A stretch of DNA of 64,000 nt from Desarmillaria ectypa (GCA_030407005.1 JAUDYN010000002.1:2232001-2296000), one strand, 5' to 3'; positions 1 to 15,649 are shown, numbered from the stretch's first letter. Notes: generated from the letters alone by a model not told the origin. A program made the numbers and translations.

Positions 1-3000
1 AGATACAGAACAAAGGTTTAGACCTTCCTTGTCTAGATCCTCTCTATTTCGTATTAGCGTACGTCCTCCTCGAACCAGTTGAGGTCCGTTACGGAGAAAT
101 TTTCAAGGGTAGTAATATCTTTGATCCCATCGACTCTAAAGAGTCCAATTTTGGGAAACCACTCCTCGAGATCTGAGAAGGAAGAATGTGTGGCGCTCAG
201 ACTGTCACCATCTTCCAAATTTCACGTCGTTTGTGCATGGTCCGAGAGTCAGGCCATATCTGAATACTACTGATGCGCTTATGCTTAATATAGTTTTATT
301 AGAAAGAAGGAAGGAAGTTTTTACCTTGGAATGATCACTCGGCGTGGATGTGAATCATCCATTCAATCCGGCAAAAACCTATAAGCAAAGTTCAAAACTG
401 AATTAGCACGACAGCCCCGAGGAAGCAGTCAGACCATGAGGAAGCACCTGCATGACCGTTCTATTAGTGGTTTGATTTCCAAGCATGTAACCATCACACC
501 AATATTCTTAGTGAGGGTTGTGTGAAGAACTTTGCATCAAGGATAATCCACTAGCCCCCTTGCCTAGCATGAGACGTAGAGAGAGATCCTGGCGGCCAGA
601 GAGGCTCATACTTATTCACATTCCCATAGTGGCTTGAATGAAGACGATTTCGCATAAGATAGGGTTACTGAGGCAGCCCAAAATAGAATGCGGACAAAGT
701 AAGCCGGGAAGTCGAAAACGCGTGGCAAATATATCAAGAATTCGATACCATAGTAGTGTCATAGAAAGAACAACGGACCAGATAAATCGCATAATAGTTT
801 GTGAGACTGTAAGACTAACACTACTACTGTAGCAGAGCTGGGTACGCTCCAGTGATGGAAAGAAAATATTATATCTGTTGAAAGGAAGATAGAAAATGTC
901 AAGTGATTTGTGGATTCGAACATGAAGTGTTACCGGTATCTAGCGCGTCAGAGCAAGTATTTGTGTAACACAGTAACAGCGCCCCTCCAGCGCATCTTCC
1001 TGTCCGAGTTCATATGCCGTACATGAATCCGCCATGATTAAGCTCACCCAAGATGCGTCCTCCTATGTCCGTAGAACGAAAGGGGTATCCAGACGACGTA
1101 TCACAAAAATTGAGGTTCTAGCTTTCATTGCCTTCTTTGCCACCTAGCACGCATCAATCCTCACTAGCCACCGCCCGAGGATCTCCATCAATGATTTTCG
1201 AGAAGATTGACAAAGCTGAAGACCCTGATGAAGCGAATTCGACATCGACTCATTGATGAAGAAAAGAAGCAGCCTTATCTGCGGAACCGGGCTACATCGT
1301 AAGATGCATATGAACTATGACGAGACCTGCCATGTCAGTTTTTTTTTTTTTACTGATTCAGGCGCTAAGAAGAGTCGAATATCGTGACCATCTATGCCAA
1401 TGAGAAAGCTAGACGCCCCATTGAAAACGAAGGGTCCGAACACGGAGAATTACCTACACCGGTGTCCAACAGACTCGTATATCGGACCGACAGCGCCTGG
1501 GATGGTGAAAACAAAAACAGTTCTGATGTTACTCGGTGAACATGATTCAATTCTAGGATTGATGTCCTCCGCTGTGTATCCGAAGGCTTTCAATCGTTCT
1601 AATGACATTAGGGCATCATGATATAGTTAGAGAGAACACAAAGCGCGAAGCTTCGATATCTCACCAGATCGATAGCGAGGACAGAAACGGAAAAGGTCAA
1701 GTGAGTCACCACGCCAACCAGCAGCTCCATTGACCTTATTGGCTTCAGCAGCATATTTTTTCTAACGACAGAAATAACGTTACCATATGAAACGCATCAG
1801 TGGTACTCGAGACGCACTAGAAGCAGGGGCAGATAACGTTTCGGTCGTGCCTTTAGGATGGCAGGGTCGGGGTCCGAAGGTTGTCAGGAGAAGTTTGTCG
1901 GAGCAATTCCAGAATTATTACCGGTGGGCCCAAATAGGTCAGCGGATGCGAAATTTTGATGCGCGGAACACTTTCGGGAGGTACATTCGACAACTCACTA
2001 GAAGGCAATAGAGTCGTCAGAATCCACATGAAAAATGGGCCATCAGAACGATCGCCTTCGTGAGAACAATAAAAAATGAAGCACAGCAACGCCAAAGGGA
2101 CTGACACCAGGAATTGAATTGTTGGATAAGACAATGAATGAAAGAGCGCCTTGAAGACGTCCGTAAAGCAGGATGGCTTCTAAATAGGCAAAATTCAGGC
2201 TGCCAGTCTGGATTGTTGGACCTCATAGCGGAGAAATATGTTGATTAGAATATGTGGGAAAGTACGTACGTCGCACTTGGCATTTATGGATGAGCTTTGT
2301 ATTCTAGCCAAGCTTTGTGAAGGGTTAGTCTAAGAATATGAGATTGACAGGCTGCTCACATGAGGTGTGTCGCTAAAGTGGAGTCAGGTAAATAGGGTCC
2401 GGTTGCAGCCAGCCAGGATAATGAAACTGCGTATTAATATCGAGCGTTATTCAAAGAAAATCATGCTCGCATTCTCAAGACGTTCGGCAAGTTCATCCTC
2501 CCACACCTCGCTTGTGTATTCGCTATATAGAGAAGCGCACGTTTCTCGCGATCAATAGCCTCCAAGTTGAAAATGATATCGGCTAGGCACTGCAGGCACT
2601 GCCAGTACTAGCCGCGAAGTATCCGAAAATATGACGTAGGACCCAGCCAGGGAAGGTGAGAGCGAGACTATTAGCATTTTTTACGGCCATCATTATACGG
2701 AGAAATCCTCGAGTCGAGCGAATGGCTAAAAAGCTGGACACGGACGTATTCAATTAAGCAGCTGATCTCTTGCGGTTCTTCGACAAAAAAACATGCACCT
2801 GCTGCTGAGATGTCGTATTGATTCCACGTCCAGTTCATTGGCTGAGCGTAGCCTGAGTCAAGCATCGGTCCCCCACTCCGAGCCTGACCTGATCATATCA
2901 CACCGAGTCTCTCCCAGTTGATCATATCACCCCGAATCGGACCGCACGCAGGCGTACGTTTATCTATACAACGATTCATGGAGCCTTTTCCACTGGACTG

Positions 3001-4040
3001 ATGGATTGAATGCCGTTTCTTGCAACTCCGCAGGACTCTGAAAGAGCTGAATAAGTTGAACGAAGTTGAATGCATTGTCGGCACACCGGGCCGGGAAAAG
3101 CATACGAGGATGGTTCTCAATCTCGGCGGATCCGGTAAACGCGTGTTAGGGCGTTAAGGTTGACTTAACGGTAACGAGTCTTGCATTGAGTCGATAAGTT
3201 TATTTTTCTATGAGGTTATTTTTTAACGCCACAATGGATCGGATTCTGAAGTAAACGGAGACTGAACTGCATTTTAGGAACGATCCACTCACACGGGTTA
3301 CGCCGTCTCTCCACCGCTGACTAAAATTGCCAGACGGATACTGCACCTTTGTCATGGTAAAAGGTTACCATACAGCCTTTGTGCCGAAATAGTTGGTGGA
3401 CCTTGATTGATTTACCACAACGTAGATGGCGAAGCCACGAAAACCAGGCTCGGCCTTCGTGTTCGAGGGCATCGGAGTATTGATAAGTTGCTGACAAATG
3501 TGGTCGATGTCTTCCAAGTTCGTCTTCCTTCTACAAGCATCTTCCACCAACATGTTCCCTTAGAATTCAGAACTTGGACAAAAGTTCTGGTCACATCCCG
3601 CTATGGCTTCCTCCAAGGCAAATATGACATCCTAATGAACTATTTGATGAGCGTATTGTATTGTCTGAACTCAACTCATTCCAAATCCGCCATCAGCCGT
3701 GAAGCTCGGGGTTCTACTACGGAATTCTCAGGGAACTAGTGAGGCCCGACAGTTTGGGTGCAAGATCAGTAGTGACACCGTCACACTGAGGATTCTGTTA
3801 AGATTGACATTTGTATAGGCACCTGAAAGTGTGAGAGTTTTGTTACTTCAGATGCTGGACTGGAGCATGGAACCTGCTGTCAAGGCGAATGCGGTTTAAG
3901 TACAAGTTGCCGAGAATGCCGTTCGGTTATCATTCACGTGTTGTTTATGTACGAATTGATGCATTGATGCCCGGAAGAAGCCGCCCGAAAAGGGCAACTG
4001 CTTCTCCCCCATCCAATCGGCATATAACGCCGTTTGCTGA
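1..4040. other. Gene-poor left flank, no supportable gene
   Basis: I see no gene here. Open frames are all short (110 codons or fewer), overlap each other on both strands, lack recognisable motifs and cannot be joined by plausible introns into a longer protein. Composition is mixed, with a 12-nt T run near 1340 and a 12-nt exact direct repeat (TGATCATATCAC at 2890 and 2919). The stretch could be an eroded repeat or old mobile element, but nothing recognisable is left, so no family is named. Confidence 0.6.
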
Positions 4041-7025
4041 ATGTCGTCTCCTTCCATCATACCCACCGTTCCTCCTAATGAAAACGGAAGGCGCCCCAGA
4101 CGTTCTGAACACAAATATTTCTCCAGTTCACGATAATACTCTCTTCCATTTTTTTGACCGCGAGCATGGTAGCGAGGAATCTGAAGAGCAGTCGCCGGAG
4201 GCTGAATCGTCTCGTCGAAACTCTCGCGTCTCCTTCAACAAAGCGTACGTTTCTAGTATGTTAGCGTGAACTTTCACTTACATACCACTTCCCCAGATCC
4301 GGTGCATGCGTTCATTGCAAGTCGTTGAAGGTCTGCATTCAATTTTTGACTGTCAATTACTATTGCTCTGGTTACTCAAACTATCCAATCAGGTTCGCTG
4401 TGATTTCAACCCGGGCGAAACAGCCTGTCAAAGGTGCCAAGCTGGGAACTATGAATGCGTCCCTCGAACGCGTAAGAAACGGAAACCTGCCCCGTACGCT
4501 GTTGTTTTTTATGCCTAACACTTGTTCACCTACCGCAACACAGTACCCACGAAGATCTGCAGGCGAAAGCAATCAGCCAAGATCACCAAATACAGGCCTT
4601 GCTCCTACAGTTCGACAAACTCAAGGCTGACAACAGAATCCGGGATCGGATGTCACGGGCGCATTTGGAATACCTGGCAGCAAACCGCACGTCTGACCTC
4701 AGCGGTAGGTTTATCACACGATCACACTTTCTCAAGCATTACTGAACATGCCTCAGCAGCTTCCAAGTATACCCATCGTCCCGATAGATTCGAATTATCG
4801 GGAGATAGTCCTACCGAACATATCTTACAATCTTTTTCCCCAGGTAGGACCCAGTCGTTGAAGAAGAATACTTAGACTCTAAACCATCTTTTAATGAAGT
4901 ACACGGACAGAAACACGAGATATCTCACTCAACACCTCCTGATATCGTCAAGTACTGCTGCCTTACACCAGATGACATTCGGACGCTTTTTAGTCTGTGC
5001 GTTGTTTATCCACATAGGGCATGCGTTCATGTACTGAATGCTTATTAGCTATTTTGAAAGAATTAATGTTCGTCGCGCTTCTCGATAGCAGTTACAATGC
5101 TTATGTGCCTTTGATTTAGCCCTTTTTCTCCATTCTCGACCCCGAGCTTCATACTCCCGAATCGCTGATATGGACCAGCCCGTTTCTTTTCACCGTTAGT
5201 GCGTAATCTTTCAGTCTACCTCTGGTGATCGCCCTAAAGATCGTCAACAGTCTGTGCTACCGCGTCTCGGTATTACCATTTGCAACCAGAGCTATATTAC
5301 CTAGCTCAAGATTTTGCACGTGATGCAGCCGGAAAGTCTTTGGTAGATGGCACTAAGAGTGTTGATATATGTCAAGCCTACCTCATAATGGCTGTTTATG
5401 CTGCTCCTAGGAAGAAGTGGGAAGAAGATCGCCGATGGCTTTTGATGGGTGTAGCTATACGGTATGCTCCAGGCCTTCTAGCGGACGTTCGATCTCTCAT
5501 AATCGGTCACAGCATGGCCTTAGAATTAGGGCTCTATAAACCCCCGCCGCCACAGTGTAGTGAGCGTGAGGCAATGAACAGAACCAGAACGTGGTAAGTA
5601 TTCTTTGCCAGCGCCTGCGTTCGTTAAATGACGTGGCTATTGGCACAGGCTTAATTGCTTCTGCGCTGACGGCTCACACTCAATACAGTTCGGGAAAATG
5701 CCAATGATTAGTCTAGACGATCATATGGCGGTGCACTCTGAAGGCTGGTATAAGGCTTCACGCGGGAATTTGCCTTTTGATGTTCACCTTTGCGCCTACG
5801 TGCAAATAATTGTGATCATGGCTCAATGGCGCAAACGCATTGGTGAGGGAAACCTACGACAACGGATCCGTGATGTAGGTGGTCTGTGTATCCCGTCAGG
5901 CATTTCATAGGAACTTTGTGCAGGGCTTCGATATCGTTGCAGCCGCTATAGAGACAGAAGAAAGTCTTGATCAAGAATTGCGCCGTTGGGTTAGTCGATA
6001 CGACGAGGAGTACAGTTATAATCGTAAGTCTGTTATATTCTTAATATCTGATGACTATTCAACCTTACGAGTGTTAGCCCTCCAGATATGCGCGTATCGT
6101 GGGAGCACTACCCATATGTAGGATCCATTTTTAGACTTCGTTTTGCTTGCTGAACGAGATTCAGGATTACCGCGTACCTGAGATTGGTGGTCCTAGCTGT
6201 CGGTTTTCAACATGCTGCAAAACCCGGACTCTCTCGAGACTCGGAGGTGCTGACACGGTCCATTGATGCTGCACGATCTGTCATTCAGATTACGGTGGAA
6301 CGACTTTATCCTACTGGACACCTGCGCTATGCGATGGAAGCCAACTTCGTTTATGTTTCTTTTGCAGCCGCTTACCTTGTTAATGTAAGAGCTCTACACT
6401 CATTCCTACTTCTCTTCTGATGACTCGGGGGTTTTAGCTTCTGAGAGCCAAGTTTTTGCCGCTCCTGTCGCAAGAAGTTCAAGAGGAAATTATATACATC
6501 GTCAATAAACTCATCAGAGTTTTGGCGTCTGACAAAGTGGCCCTGGACGGCCGTCATACTCCTGCTTTATATTCTCAGTTCTTAGCCAACTTAATGGCAA
6601 AAAACATTCCCAACCTTCGCACCCCAGCCTACCCCGAATCTGATCATAATTTAGACTTAACGTTTGGCAGCGGGGATTTGCAAGTCCCGCCGCAGAACGA
6701 ATTTTCTTGGCCCGATATCCGGTATTCCGAGTCCCCTCCGAGTGCTAATGCAGAGTCGGGTGACACCATACCTCATCGTACCCGCGAAACGGATATGGAT
6801 TTTAGTTTGGGCAACTTTGGTATGGCCAATCGACTTCCATCATACGCAATTGATGCTGATCTACAGTTCCTAATGTCAGTGAGGGCGGTATCTCAAGATG
6901 TTCCTATGACGACATATGACATGAACACTTGGCCGACTTCATGGGGTGGGTCAAGTTGGGCAACGCAAGAAACTGCGCTTTACAATAACTGGTCTCAGTT
7001 TAGTAGCCCAGGCTGGAGACATTGA
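4041..7025 (+). CDS. Zn2Cys6 fungal-specific transcription factor
   Basis: Nuclear DNA-binding regulator. After splicing, the N-terminal part gives a full binuclear zinc cluster: CVHC, six residues to the third Cys, eight to the fourth, then CQRC and six more to the last Cys, followed by basic RTRKKRK. Next comes a coiled-coil linker (THEDLQAKAISQDHQIQALL) and, from about 5000, the middle homology (Fungal_trans) domain: FERINPFFSILDPELHTPES, AIRMALELGLYKPP, WLNCFCADGSHSIQFGK. The C-terminal tail (from about 6600) is low complexity and acidic, as in activation regions. There are about ten introns. Apparent frame breaks near 4150, 4850 and 6130 disappear when other canonical splice sites are chosen (for example donor GTGGGA in the exon reading MRVS, then ITAYLRLVV). 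The first exon is the weakest part; the start at 4041 reads MSSPSIIPTVPPNENG, with an alternative frame opening upstream at 3889. Target genes cannot be told from the sequence. Confidence 0.8.
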
Positions 7026-7388
7026 TTGTTTCCGGCGTGATTTCAGAACCTTTACATCGTTATATTTCTCTGTTGCTTGTGTGCACTTAGCACTGTATTG
7101 CTGTCTCAAGTCTGCTATGGATAACCCTCTACTACTCTACTTTTAATCACGTCGGTTAAAATCATGCTATCTCCTTGCCATGTAGCTGTTATATTTTTAT
7201 CTGTTTAATCTCTGTTGTAGTTTATTAATCGTTTCGGATAAAATGTACAGGAAATTTTACTTTTGTTGAACTTCAGGTCAGCTCGAAGACTTTGGACTGT
7301 ACTTACGTCAGACAACAACGGTAAATACATCTCGCATTCTATCTGCTTTCTCTTGTCGAATACATCTGCGAGGCCGGCTGTCGCAGGC
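7026..7388. other. Intergenic, AT-rich
   Basis: Between the transcription factor stop and the RabGAP start. It is AT-rich and should hold the 3' UTR of the first gene and the promoter of the second. No gene or clear regulatory motif was recognised. Confidence 0.5.
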
Positions 7389-10031
7389 ATGATGACTTCG
7401 AGAGCAAGGATTGAATCAGTGGAGTCCGTTTATTCTCTTAATAATGTGTCTTCGTAGTAACCACAACACTGCAGAAAGGCATTCCACAATCTGTTTAACT
7501 CCGGCACGTCTCTTGCGAAGATTAAAGATGCCTCTTTAGCGGACCGTCTATTTCCGTTCTCTGACAATGTTCTGGATATTCCTGGGCGGAGCATTGCGTG
7601 GAAGGTGCGCGTGGATCCATCTTTATCAACAACCTGCCTGACCTGCATAGCTCTTCCTCGTACAAGGCGAACCCCTCAAAGCATTAGTCGAAGCGGATTC
7701 TTCTCCATTGCTTGATTCTTTACGCGAGACTCGAAGGCAGTATGCGGCGTTGTTACTGGAGAAGATGCGAGCACCAGATGGAAGCTATGAAGACGGATTT
7801 GCGCTACCAGGGTCATTGCCATCGCCAAAGCGTGAATCTAGACTGGAAGTCAACCTCGACAGGAATAACCCTCTGAGTTTACATACAGAGGTGCGTTATG
7901 TGTCCTTGATCTTTTGCTAGCATCCTCAAATGACATGACAGAATCCTTGGACAGAATGGTTTGCTTCCGTCGAACTGCGGAAAACGATTTTACAAGACGT
8001 TGAGCGAACGTGAGTCGCGACTGATACTTGATATCTGCTTACCTGAGATGGTATTTAGGTTTCCCGAAATTGATTTCTTCCGACTTCCAGATGTGCAAAC
8101 TCAGCTAACTAATATCCTCTTTATTTACTCCGTCATGCATCCAACCATAGGCTATCGGCAAGGTGCCTTCACTTGAATGCTCTCACCGTTCTGCCTGACT
8201 GTTGTATTCAGGTATGCATGAGTTACTGGCACCGCTATATTACGCTGTCGAATATGATTCGATATCCGAAGACGATCAGGACTACGTTCACGATTTCAAA
8301 GTACAGGAAATGTGTTCTAAGCCCTGGGCTGCAGCCGATACTTGGTGTCTCTTCAACGCAGTCATGCAATCTGCTTCTCGATGGTATGAGTGGAGAGAGC
8401 CCCCCGTCGACGCGAAAGGACGATCCCCGCTACGCTCTCATGTTCATTTACATATTCCCGAAGGAGCCGTCGATTTAAAACCCTACGTACCACCCATTGT
8501 TCAGACGTGCAACAACATACAGGCGAATTTTTTACGGACAACGGATCCACAACTATGGCAGCGGCTCCAAACAACCGGCATTGAGCCACAAATTTACGGA
8601 ATGTAAGCTCGGGTTGAATAATTTCCAAGTCTTTGAATATTCATAGCACAGTCTTCTGGCAGTCGGTGGCTGAGACTTTTGTTTACCCGAGAATTTAGTC
8701 TCCCAGATGCAATGAAATTATGGGATGCCCTCTTCGCATGTGATCCATCCTTTGATCTGGCTCCATGGATCTGTGTTGCAATGCTAATACGTGTCCGCAA
8801 TGGATGTAAGTTTGCTGTACCTTGCATTTTCTCGCTGACAGCGATATATCACAGTATTGCCATCCGATTATTCCACCCAGCTCGCTGTCTTGTTGCGCTA
8901 CCCATCAGTGTCACGCTCATTCGAATATGGTTTCCCAGTGCATCCAACAAGCCTGTTAGTACGGCAGGCGCTGGCTTTACAAATGTCGCCAACACCTTCC
9001 ACTGGAGTTTTATTGGTATCTGAAAATAGCAGCCTCTTGAATATAGCGATGGACGTACCAGAAACACCACCCGCCCCTCGCAGGCGGTCTACACCACTCG
9101 CTCGAAATATACCATTTTCAACTCCAGTGGCCTCTGGGAGCGGCAATGCGGCTCAAGGGCACGCCCGACAGCAATCGTCTCAAAGTTTAGGGTTTCCCGA
9201 GATGCTTGCTCGTGGAATCTTAGAAAGAGGCGAAAGCTTAGGTATCAATAAGACTTTAATGAGTGCTGTGTCGGAACTAAAGGTAAGACATGTCTGCTCA
9301 TTGCACCATCCATTCTGAATATTCATGTACACAAGCGCAACATTCCAGAACTTGCCTCATCGCTCATGCGCGCGCCGACCAATGCATACCAAATGGCTGA
9401 TGAGAATATAGGAGAACGGCCACCTTGGGAGCCTCGGTCACGGCTTGAGATGGAAAAAGAATTATCCGACCTTCGTACTGTGAACAAAAGACTCGGCGAT
9501 TCTTTGGGATGGATCGTCGATGTCCTACTTCAGGATGAGGATCAGACGAACGTAGAGCGTTTGCGAAAGCAACGACGGCAGGCCATCGAATCCCTTTCGT
9601 ATGTCAGAGACATTCTGATCAGCCAATCGACGGATATTGAAGAGGAGAGGCTGTACAGCGAAGAGGAGATTTCAAAACGGAAGCGGGAAAAGACAAAGCA
9701 GGCTGATGTGGTTGAGGTTCTTCAGCCAAAGATACCTACACCGGTGAAACCCAACCCTGCGAGAGGGAAAGGGTCGCGCTCTTTGCCGGTTGCCAGTATG
9801 CCGCCAGCTGGACGTATGCCGTCATCTTTAAGCCAGAACACCAGCCCTGCCCGGCTAGCACCTTGGAACTATACCCGGTCAAGCTTTTCGTCACCTACTT
9901 CCTCTATATCTGAGACGTTATTGCCTCGACCTCCACCTCCCACTTCTACGACAATACCAAGTTCGGCACCTGATGGCCGACGAGATAAGATGTCCGAAGT
10001 ACTGCAAGATCCGTTGGGGGCGTTGCATTGA
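7389..10031 (+). CDS. TBC domain RabGAP, TBC1D5-like
   Basis: GTPase-activating protein for Rab GTPases. In animals TBC1D5 acts on Rab7 with retromer on endosomes, and a similar role is inferred here. The TBC domain fills the first two thirds: GRSIAWKLFL, then the arginine-finger segment read across an intron as DVERTFPEIDFF, then the glutamine finger YRQGMHELLAP, then QIYGIRWLRLLFTREF and PDAMKLWDALFA. DVERTFPE plus YRQGMHELLAP is characteristic of the TBC1D5 subfamily. The C-terminal third (from about 9000) is a Ser/Pro-rich and coiled-coil region with a run of Arg/Lys/Glu. About eight introns of roughly 50 nt interrupt it. The start at 7389 (MMTSRARIES) is followed shortly by the first intron, whose donor GTCCGT is weak, so the first junction is uncertain. 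The stop at 10031 is firm. Confidence 0.85.
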
Positions 10032-10177
10032 CGAAACATGTTATATTAGATTAAAGTAGCAATAGTGTAGGATAATCAAGAACTTTGTAGACTTAGCATA
10101 TAGTGTTGTCTTGCGCGGGCAGGTGGCGAGCTTGGAAGTTTGTAAAGCCGAAAGCCGAAAGAAATCACGGAGATATG

Positions 10178-10182
10178 ATTGG
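10178..10182 (-). promoter_or_regulatory. CCAAT box upstream of SDH1
   Basis: ATTGG on the plus strand is CCAAT on the minus strand, about 105 bp upstream of the SDH1 start. CCAAT boxes bind the HAP complex, a known regulator of respiratory genes in fungi. A five-base motif is common, so this rests on position and gene class only. Confidence 0.35.
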
Positions 10183-10286
10183 TTGAGATCCTGGTCGGGA
10201 GAGCTCGTCACGATCGGAGCAGACATTCTCCAACCCACGTCCATCTCGTTCGGGCGTCCCCCCTTCCCTCGTCCTCACCACCCACC

Positions 10287-12820
<2,534 letters not shown>

Positions 12821-12939
12821 GAACTTTTTTTTACTTTTGCTATGACACGTTGACTCTGCAACTGCATGACTGCCTTTCGGATACATTTTATTGACATTGA
12901 AAGCAATCCAAGTCGTAAAACAAAAAAGAAGTCAGAAAA

Positions 12940-14984
12940 TTATGTCAAAGGTCCACCGAGATCGAGTCGATTGAACAGTGCCTCAGGAAAGTATCGAGCA
13001 CGGACGGGTCGGCCACCGAAATACCGCCCATCCATCTCGCGTACAGTCTTCCACGCTCCTGCAGGACCAGCAAATAAGACGAAAATGCGTACTGCATCTG
13101 CTGGATTAGGAGGGGACGGGTTCATAAGATGGACCAGCACCCGTTCTACTGTTCCGTTCTTGGAACATTCGTCCCCTGCATTTATTAGCCACGGCCACAC
13201 TCGGCGTCAGACAGACTCACCAATTTCTTCTCTTAGATCACCGTCATCGACATCTTCAGGACCAACCATATTCGTGAGCACTATCACCCTGCTCGATAAT
13301 CCAAACCGTTCCCTGTCTTCTCTTGTTTTGGCATCCTCATTGTCGTTGATAATTCGACCCCGATTGGATCCCGCAGCAACGCCCTTCGCGCCTTTGTTTT
13401 TCATCTGCTCCACAGCTAATGCATTCACGATTCCAGAGCCGTCTGCACCCAAACCTTGTCCCTCCTTGTGACCCCACTTCGCCATCAGTCGTGCGGCAAA
13501 CCCATGCGGGTCAGGTCTAGAAGCCCAATTCATTCAGTAAAACTGTAACCTGTGAAAAAATAGACACGGCTTGCCGCTTTGATGACCCTGCTGACTCTTC
13601 AGGAAGTGAAGATGATGCTGGTGCAGTGCTAGCTAAAGCACCTAAGCGCGCAGCGATTGCCGCGGCAGCTTTGACTTTTTCATCTATCATAGCTTGGAGT
13701 GCTGCTGCCGGGGGGCCTGGGGGCGGTGGCGGAACAGACGGCGGGGCGAAGGGATTGTAAGCGAGTTGAGGAGGTGAAGGAGGACGGGGTGCTAGCGCTG
13801 GCGGTCGACTACTCATTGCCAGACGTCGGAGATATGCCTCATCATCTGTTTCAGTCACAGGAGGAGATGCGGGAGTAACAGGACCTGAAATGTCCTCATT
13901 CCGAGGTAGTGAAGGCGCTCGAAGTGGCTGAGGTCTCGACAGGGCGAGTCGGCGCTGGTATGCTTCATCGCCTGTAATGTTCTTATCGACGGGAACCACT
14001 GGTGGATCAGGACGACTGATGTTATGTTTCTCATCATCACCTCTGGACCAGTGGTCGTAGTGGTCGTAGTGTTCATCATATCGACCTGTTGAACAGATTG
14101 GACCAAGTGCACATCTTGGTTAAGCGAACATACCGGTTTTGCGTGGCCTTTCATCTTCAGATGATCCGCCATCGCTGTCTGTATAATCGCTGCTCCGTCC
14201 CCGCTTGCGGTGCTGTTCAGCTAAACGTACCCGTCTCTCAATTTTTTCCTTCTGCCTCCAGACTTTGAATTCGTTGTAGTCGTTTGGCTTTAGGAGGTCA
14301 TACGGCTCCATCGGATCCCAGACAGCTACGACTGGCTGGTTTTTATGCTGAGGGAAAGTGAGGATTGAGGGAAAAAAGTGTGTCTGAAACCGTGCACCTT
14401 TCTGCCTTTGCCCTTCCCACTCTTCTTCTTCTGTCCGGCAGCTCTGAAACCGTTGACATCCTCTTCCAACACCATCGAAGGGGGCTTGACTTTCTTGCCC
14501 CATCCGCCCTGCGTTGGGGCGGGTTCTTGTACGGATTCCGATGGCTTGGGCGGCTCGACCAAAACGGGCGGCGCAAAAATAACCGCCGAAGACGAGACGG
14601 TTGCAGAACTGGCTGCTGCGAGAGCCGCGCCAGCTGGGAGCCTGGGCACTACTGGTTTCGATTTTTGCTGATTTCGTCGTACAGGCGCGAATGCAAGGGC
14701 AGCGGACCACCCTTTATCATAAGAACAAGGGGAGCATTTCAATAAGAAGCTCTAAACAGTCAAGGGCATAATAGATGAGGAGTACCAGCTGTGGATTTTG
14801 CGCCTTCGGGCGCAGCTGCAGGTGTTGCTTGTGATGTCGGTACCGCTACCGACTGGGATGTTGGTTCGTTATCTGGCGGTTCGACAGTAGAAAAGGTAGA
14901 GGCTGGCTGAGAGGTAGAAGCTGACACGGCAGCGCCAGACGAAAACTGGATGCCGCCGTACAGACCGCCTGCTCTGCTCGACAT
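12940..14984 (-). CDS. Splicing factor SPF45/RBM17-like (G-patch and UHM)
   Basis: Spliceosomal accessory protein. The family binds ULM peptides of SF1, U2AF65 and SF3b155 at 3' splice sites; the plant homologue DRT111 was first linked to DNA damage tolerance. The N-terminal half is Ala/Pro/Ser-rich with a conserved block reading [20 protein letters not shown] and [14 protein letters not shown]. Two short repeats, [11 protein letters not shown] and [11 protein letters not shown], follow. Then comes a G-patch ([20 protein letters not shown] to LGADGSGI) and a C-terminal RRM of UHM type with [20 protein letters not shown] and the signature [17 protein letters not shown]. The start at 14984 reads [11 protein letters not shown], as expected for this family. 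The intron before the G-patch may use a GC donor (reading SSKR then PDPHGF). Neighbours are SDH1, tail to tail, and a small gene upstream on the same strand. Confidence 0.9.
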
Positions 14985-15180
14985 GATGGAAAAACAAGAG
15001 TTACAATATTGTGATACAATTACAAAACTTTCGAATAAATATTATCAAATTTGCATATTTGTTAATTCCTTCTCAGGGGAGTGCAGCGTACATTTACGCC
15101 TTCTCCGTCGTGAGACCAACGCTTTTCCAAGCGTCATCTAAGGCTAGCCTGTAAGCATACAGACTGTCTGAAAAATCACC

Positions 15181-15507
15181 TCAAAATGTACCATTCCCGT
15201 TCGGATCGTCATTCAGAGGAGCAATATGTGTCGACTCTATGATCCCTGGGCGTGCTTCAATGACGCCAGCTGCCTGCCTCATGGCACGGGCTGCTTGTCG
15301 GTCGCCCTTGAAGTGAATGTGATGCGCCTTTCTGGTAGGATGAGAGACCTGCCAATCTCATGAGTTATAGTCAGCCAATAAACAGGGGAAAAAACGTACA
15401 AATTTGGTGTCCATTTGTTTAGATTTGCTCGACGAAACAGTTGGGTTTGCAACCCCAGGATGCATATCGGCGCCTTTAACGCCTAAAGAAGTATCGGTTA
15501 AGGTCAT
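15181..15507 (-). CDS. Small protein of unknown function, 91 residues
   Basis: I do not recognise this family. Two exons, 15400-15507 (36 codons) and 15181-15348 (55 codons plus stop), join in phase 0 across a 51-nt intron with donor GTACGT and acceptor GGCAG. The protein starts MTLTDTSLGVKGADMHPGVA and has a basic, His-rich middle (SHPTRKAHHIHFKGDRQAAR) and a second part reading AMRQAAGVIEARPGIIESTH. It has no signal peptide, membrane segment or cysteine. The clean splice signals, uniform codon use and position in an otherwise unexplained gap between two minus-strand genes argue that it is real. The His/Arg/Lys content would suit a nucleic-acid or ribosome partner, but that is only a guess. 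Confidence 0.6.
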
Positions 15508-15649
15508 CGTGAAAGTTAACTGGGTCCAAATGTCTCGCGGACGCAGAGGCCTCTATTATATAGGACATCAGCGGAACATGACGCCTAGGCTGACGCACAT
15601 ATGACACATCTATAGTCAGGCGACCGACCATACAGTGAAAGAAAATAAA

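Noticed and set aside
900..985. tRNA-like sequence on the minus strand (GTTCGAATCC with an A-box-like stretch)
   Set aside because: The five bases before and after the T-loop do not pair and no acceptor or anticodon stem can be drawn.
3407..3739. 110-codon open frame on the plus strand of the left flank
   Set aside because: No motif, no start context, overlapping frames on the other strand and no intron that extends it; composition is not different from the surroundings.
4140..6180. Frameshifts in the Zn2Cys6 factor at about 4150, 4850 and 6130
   Set aside because: In each place another canonical donor/acceptor pair restores the conserved frame, so the gene is probably intact.
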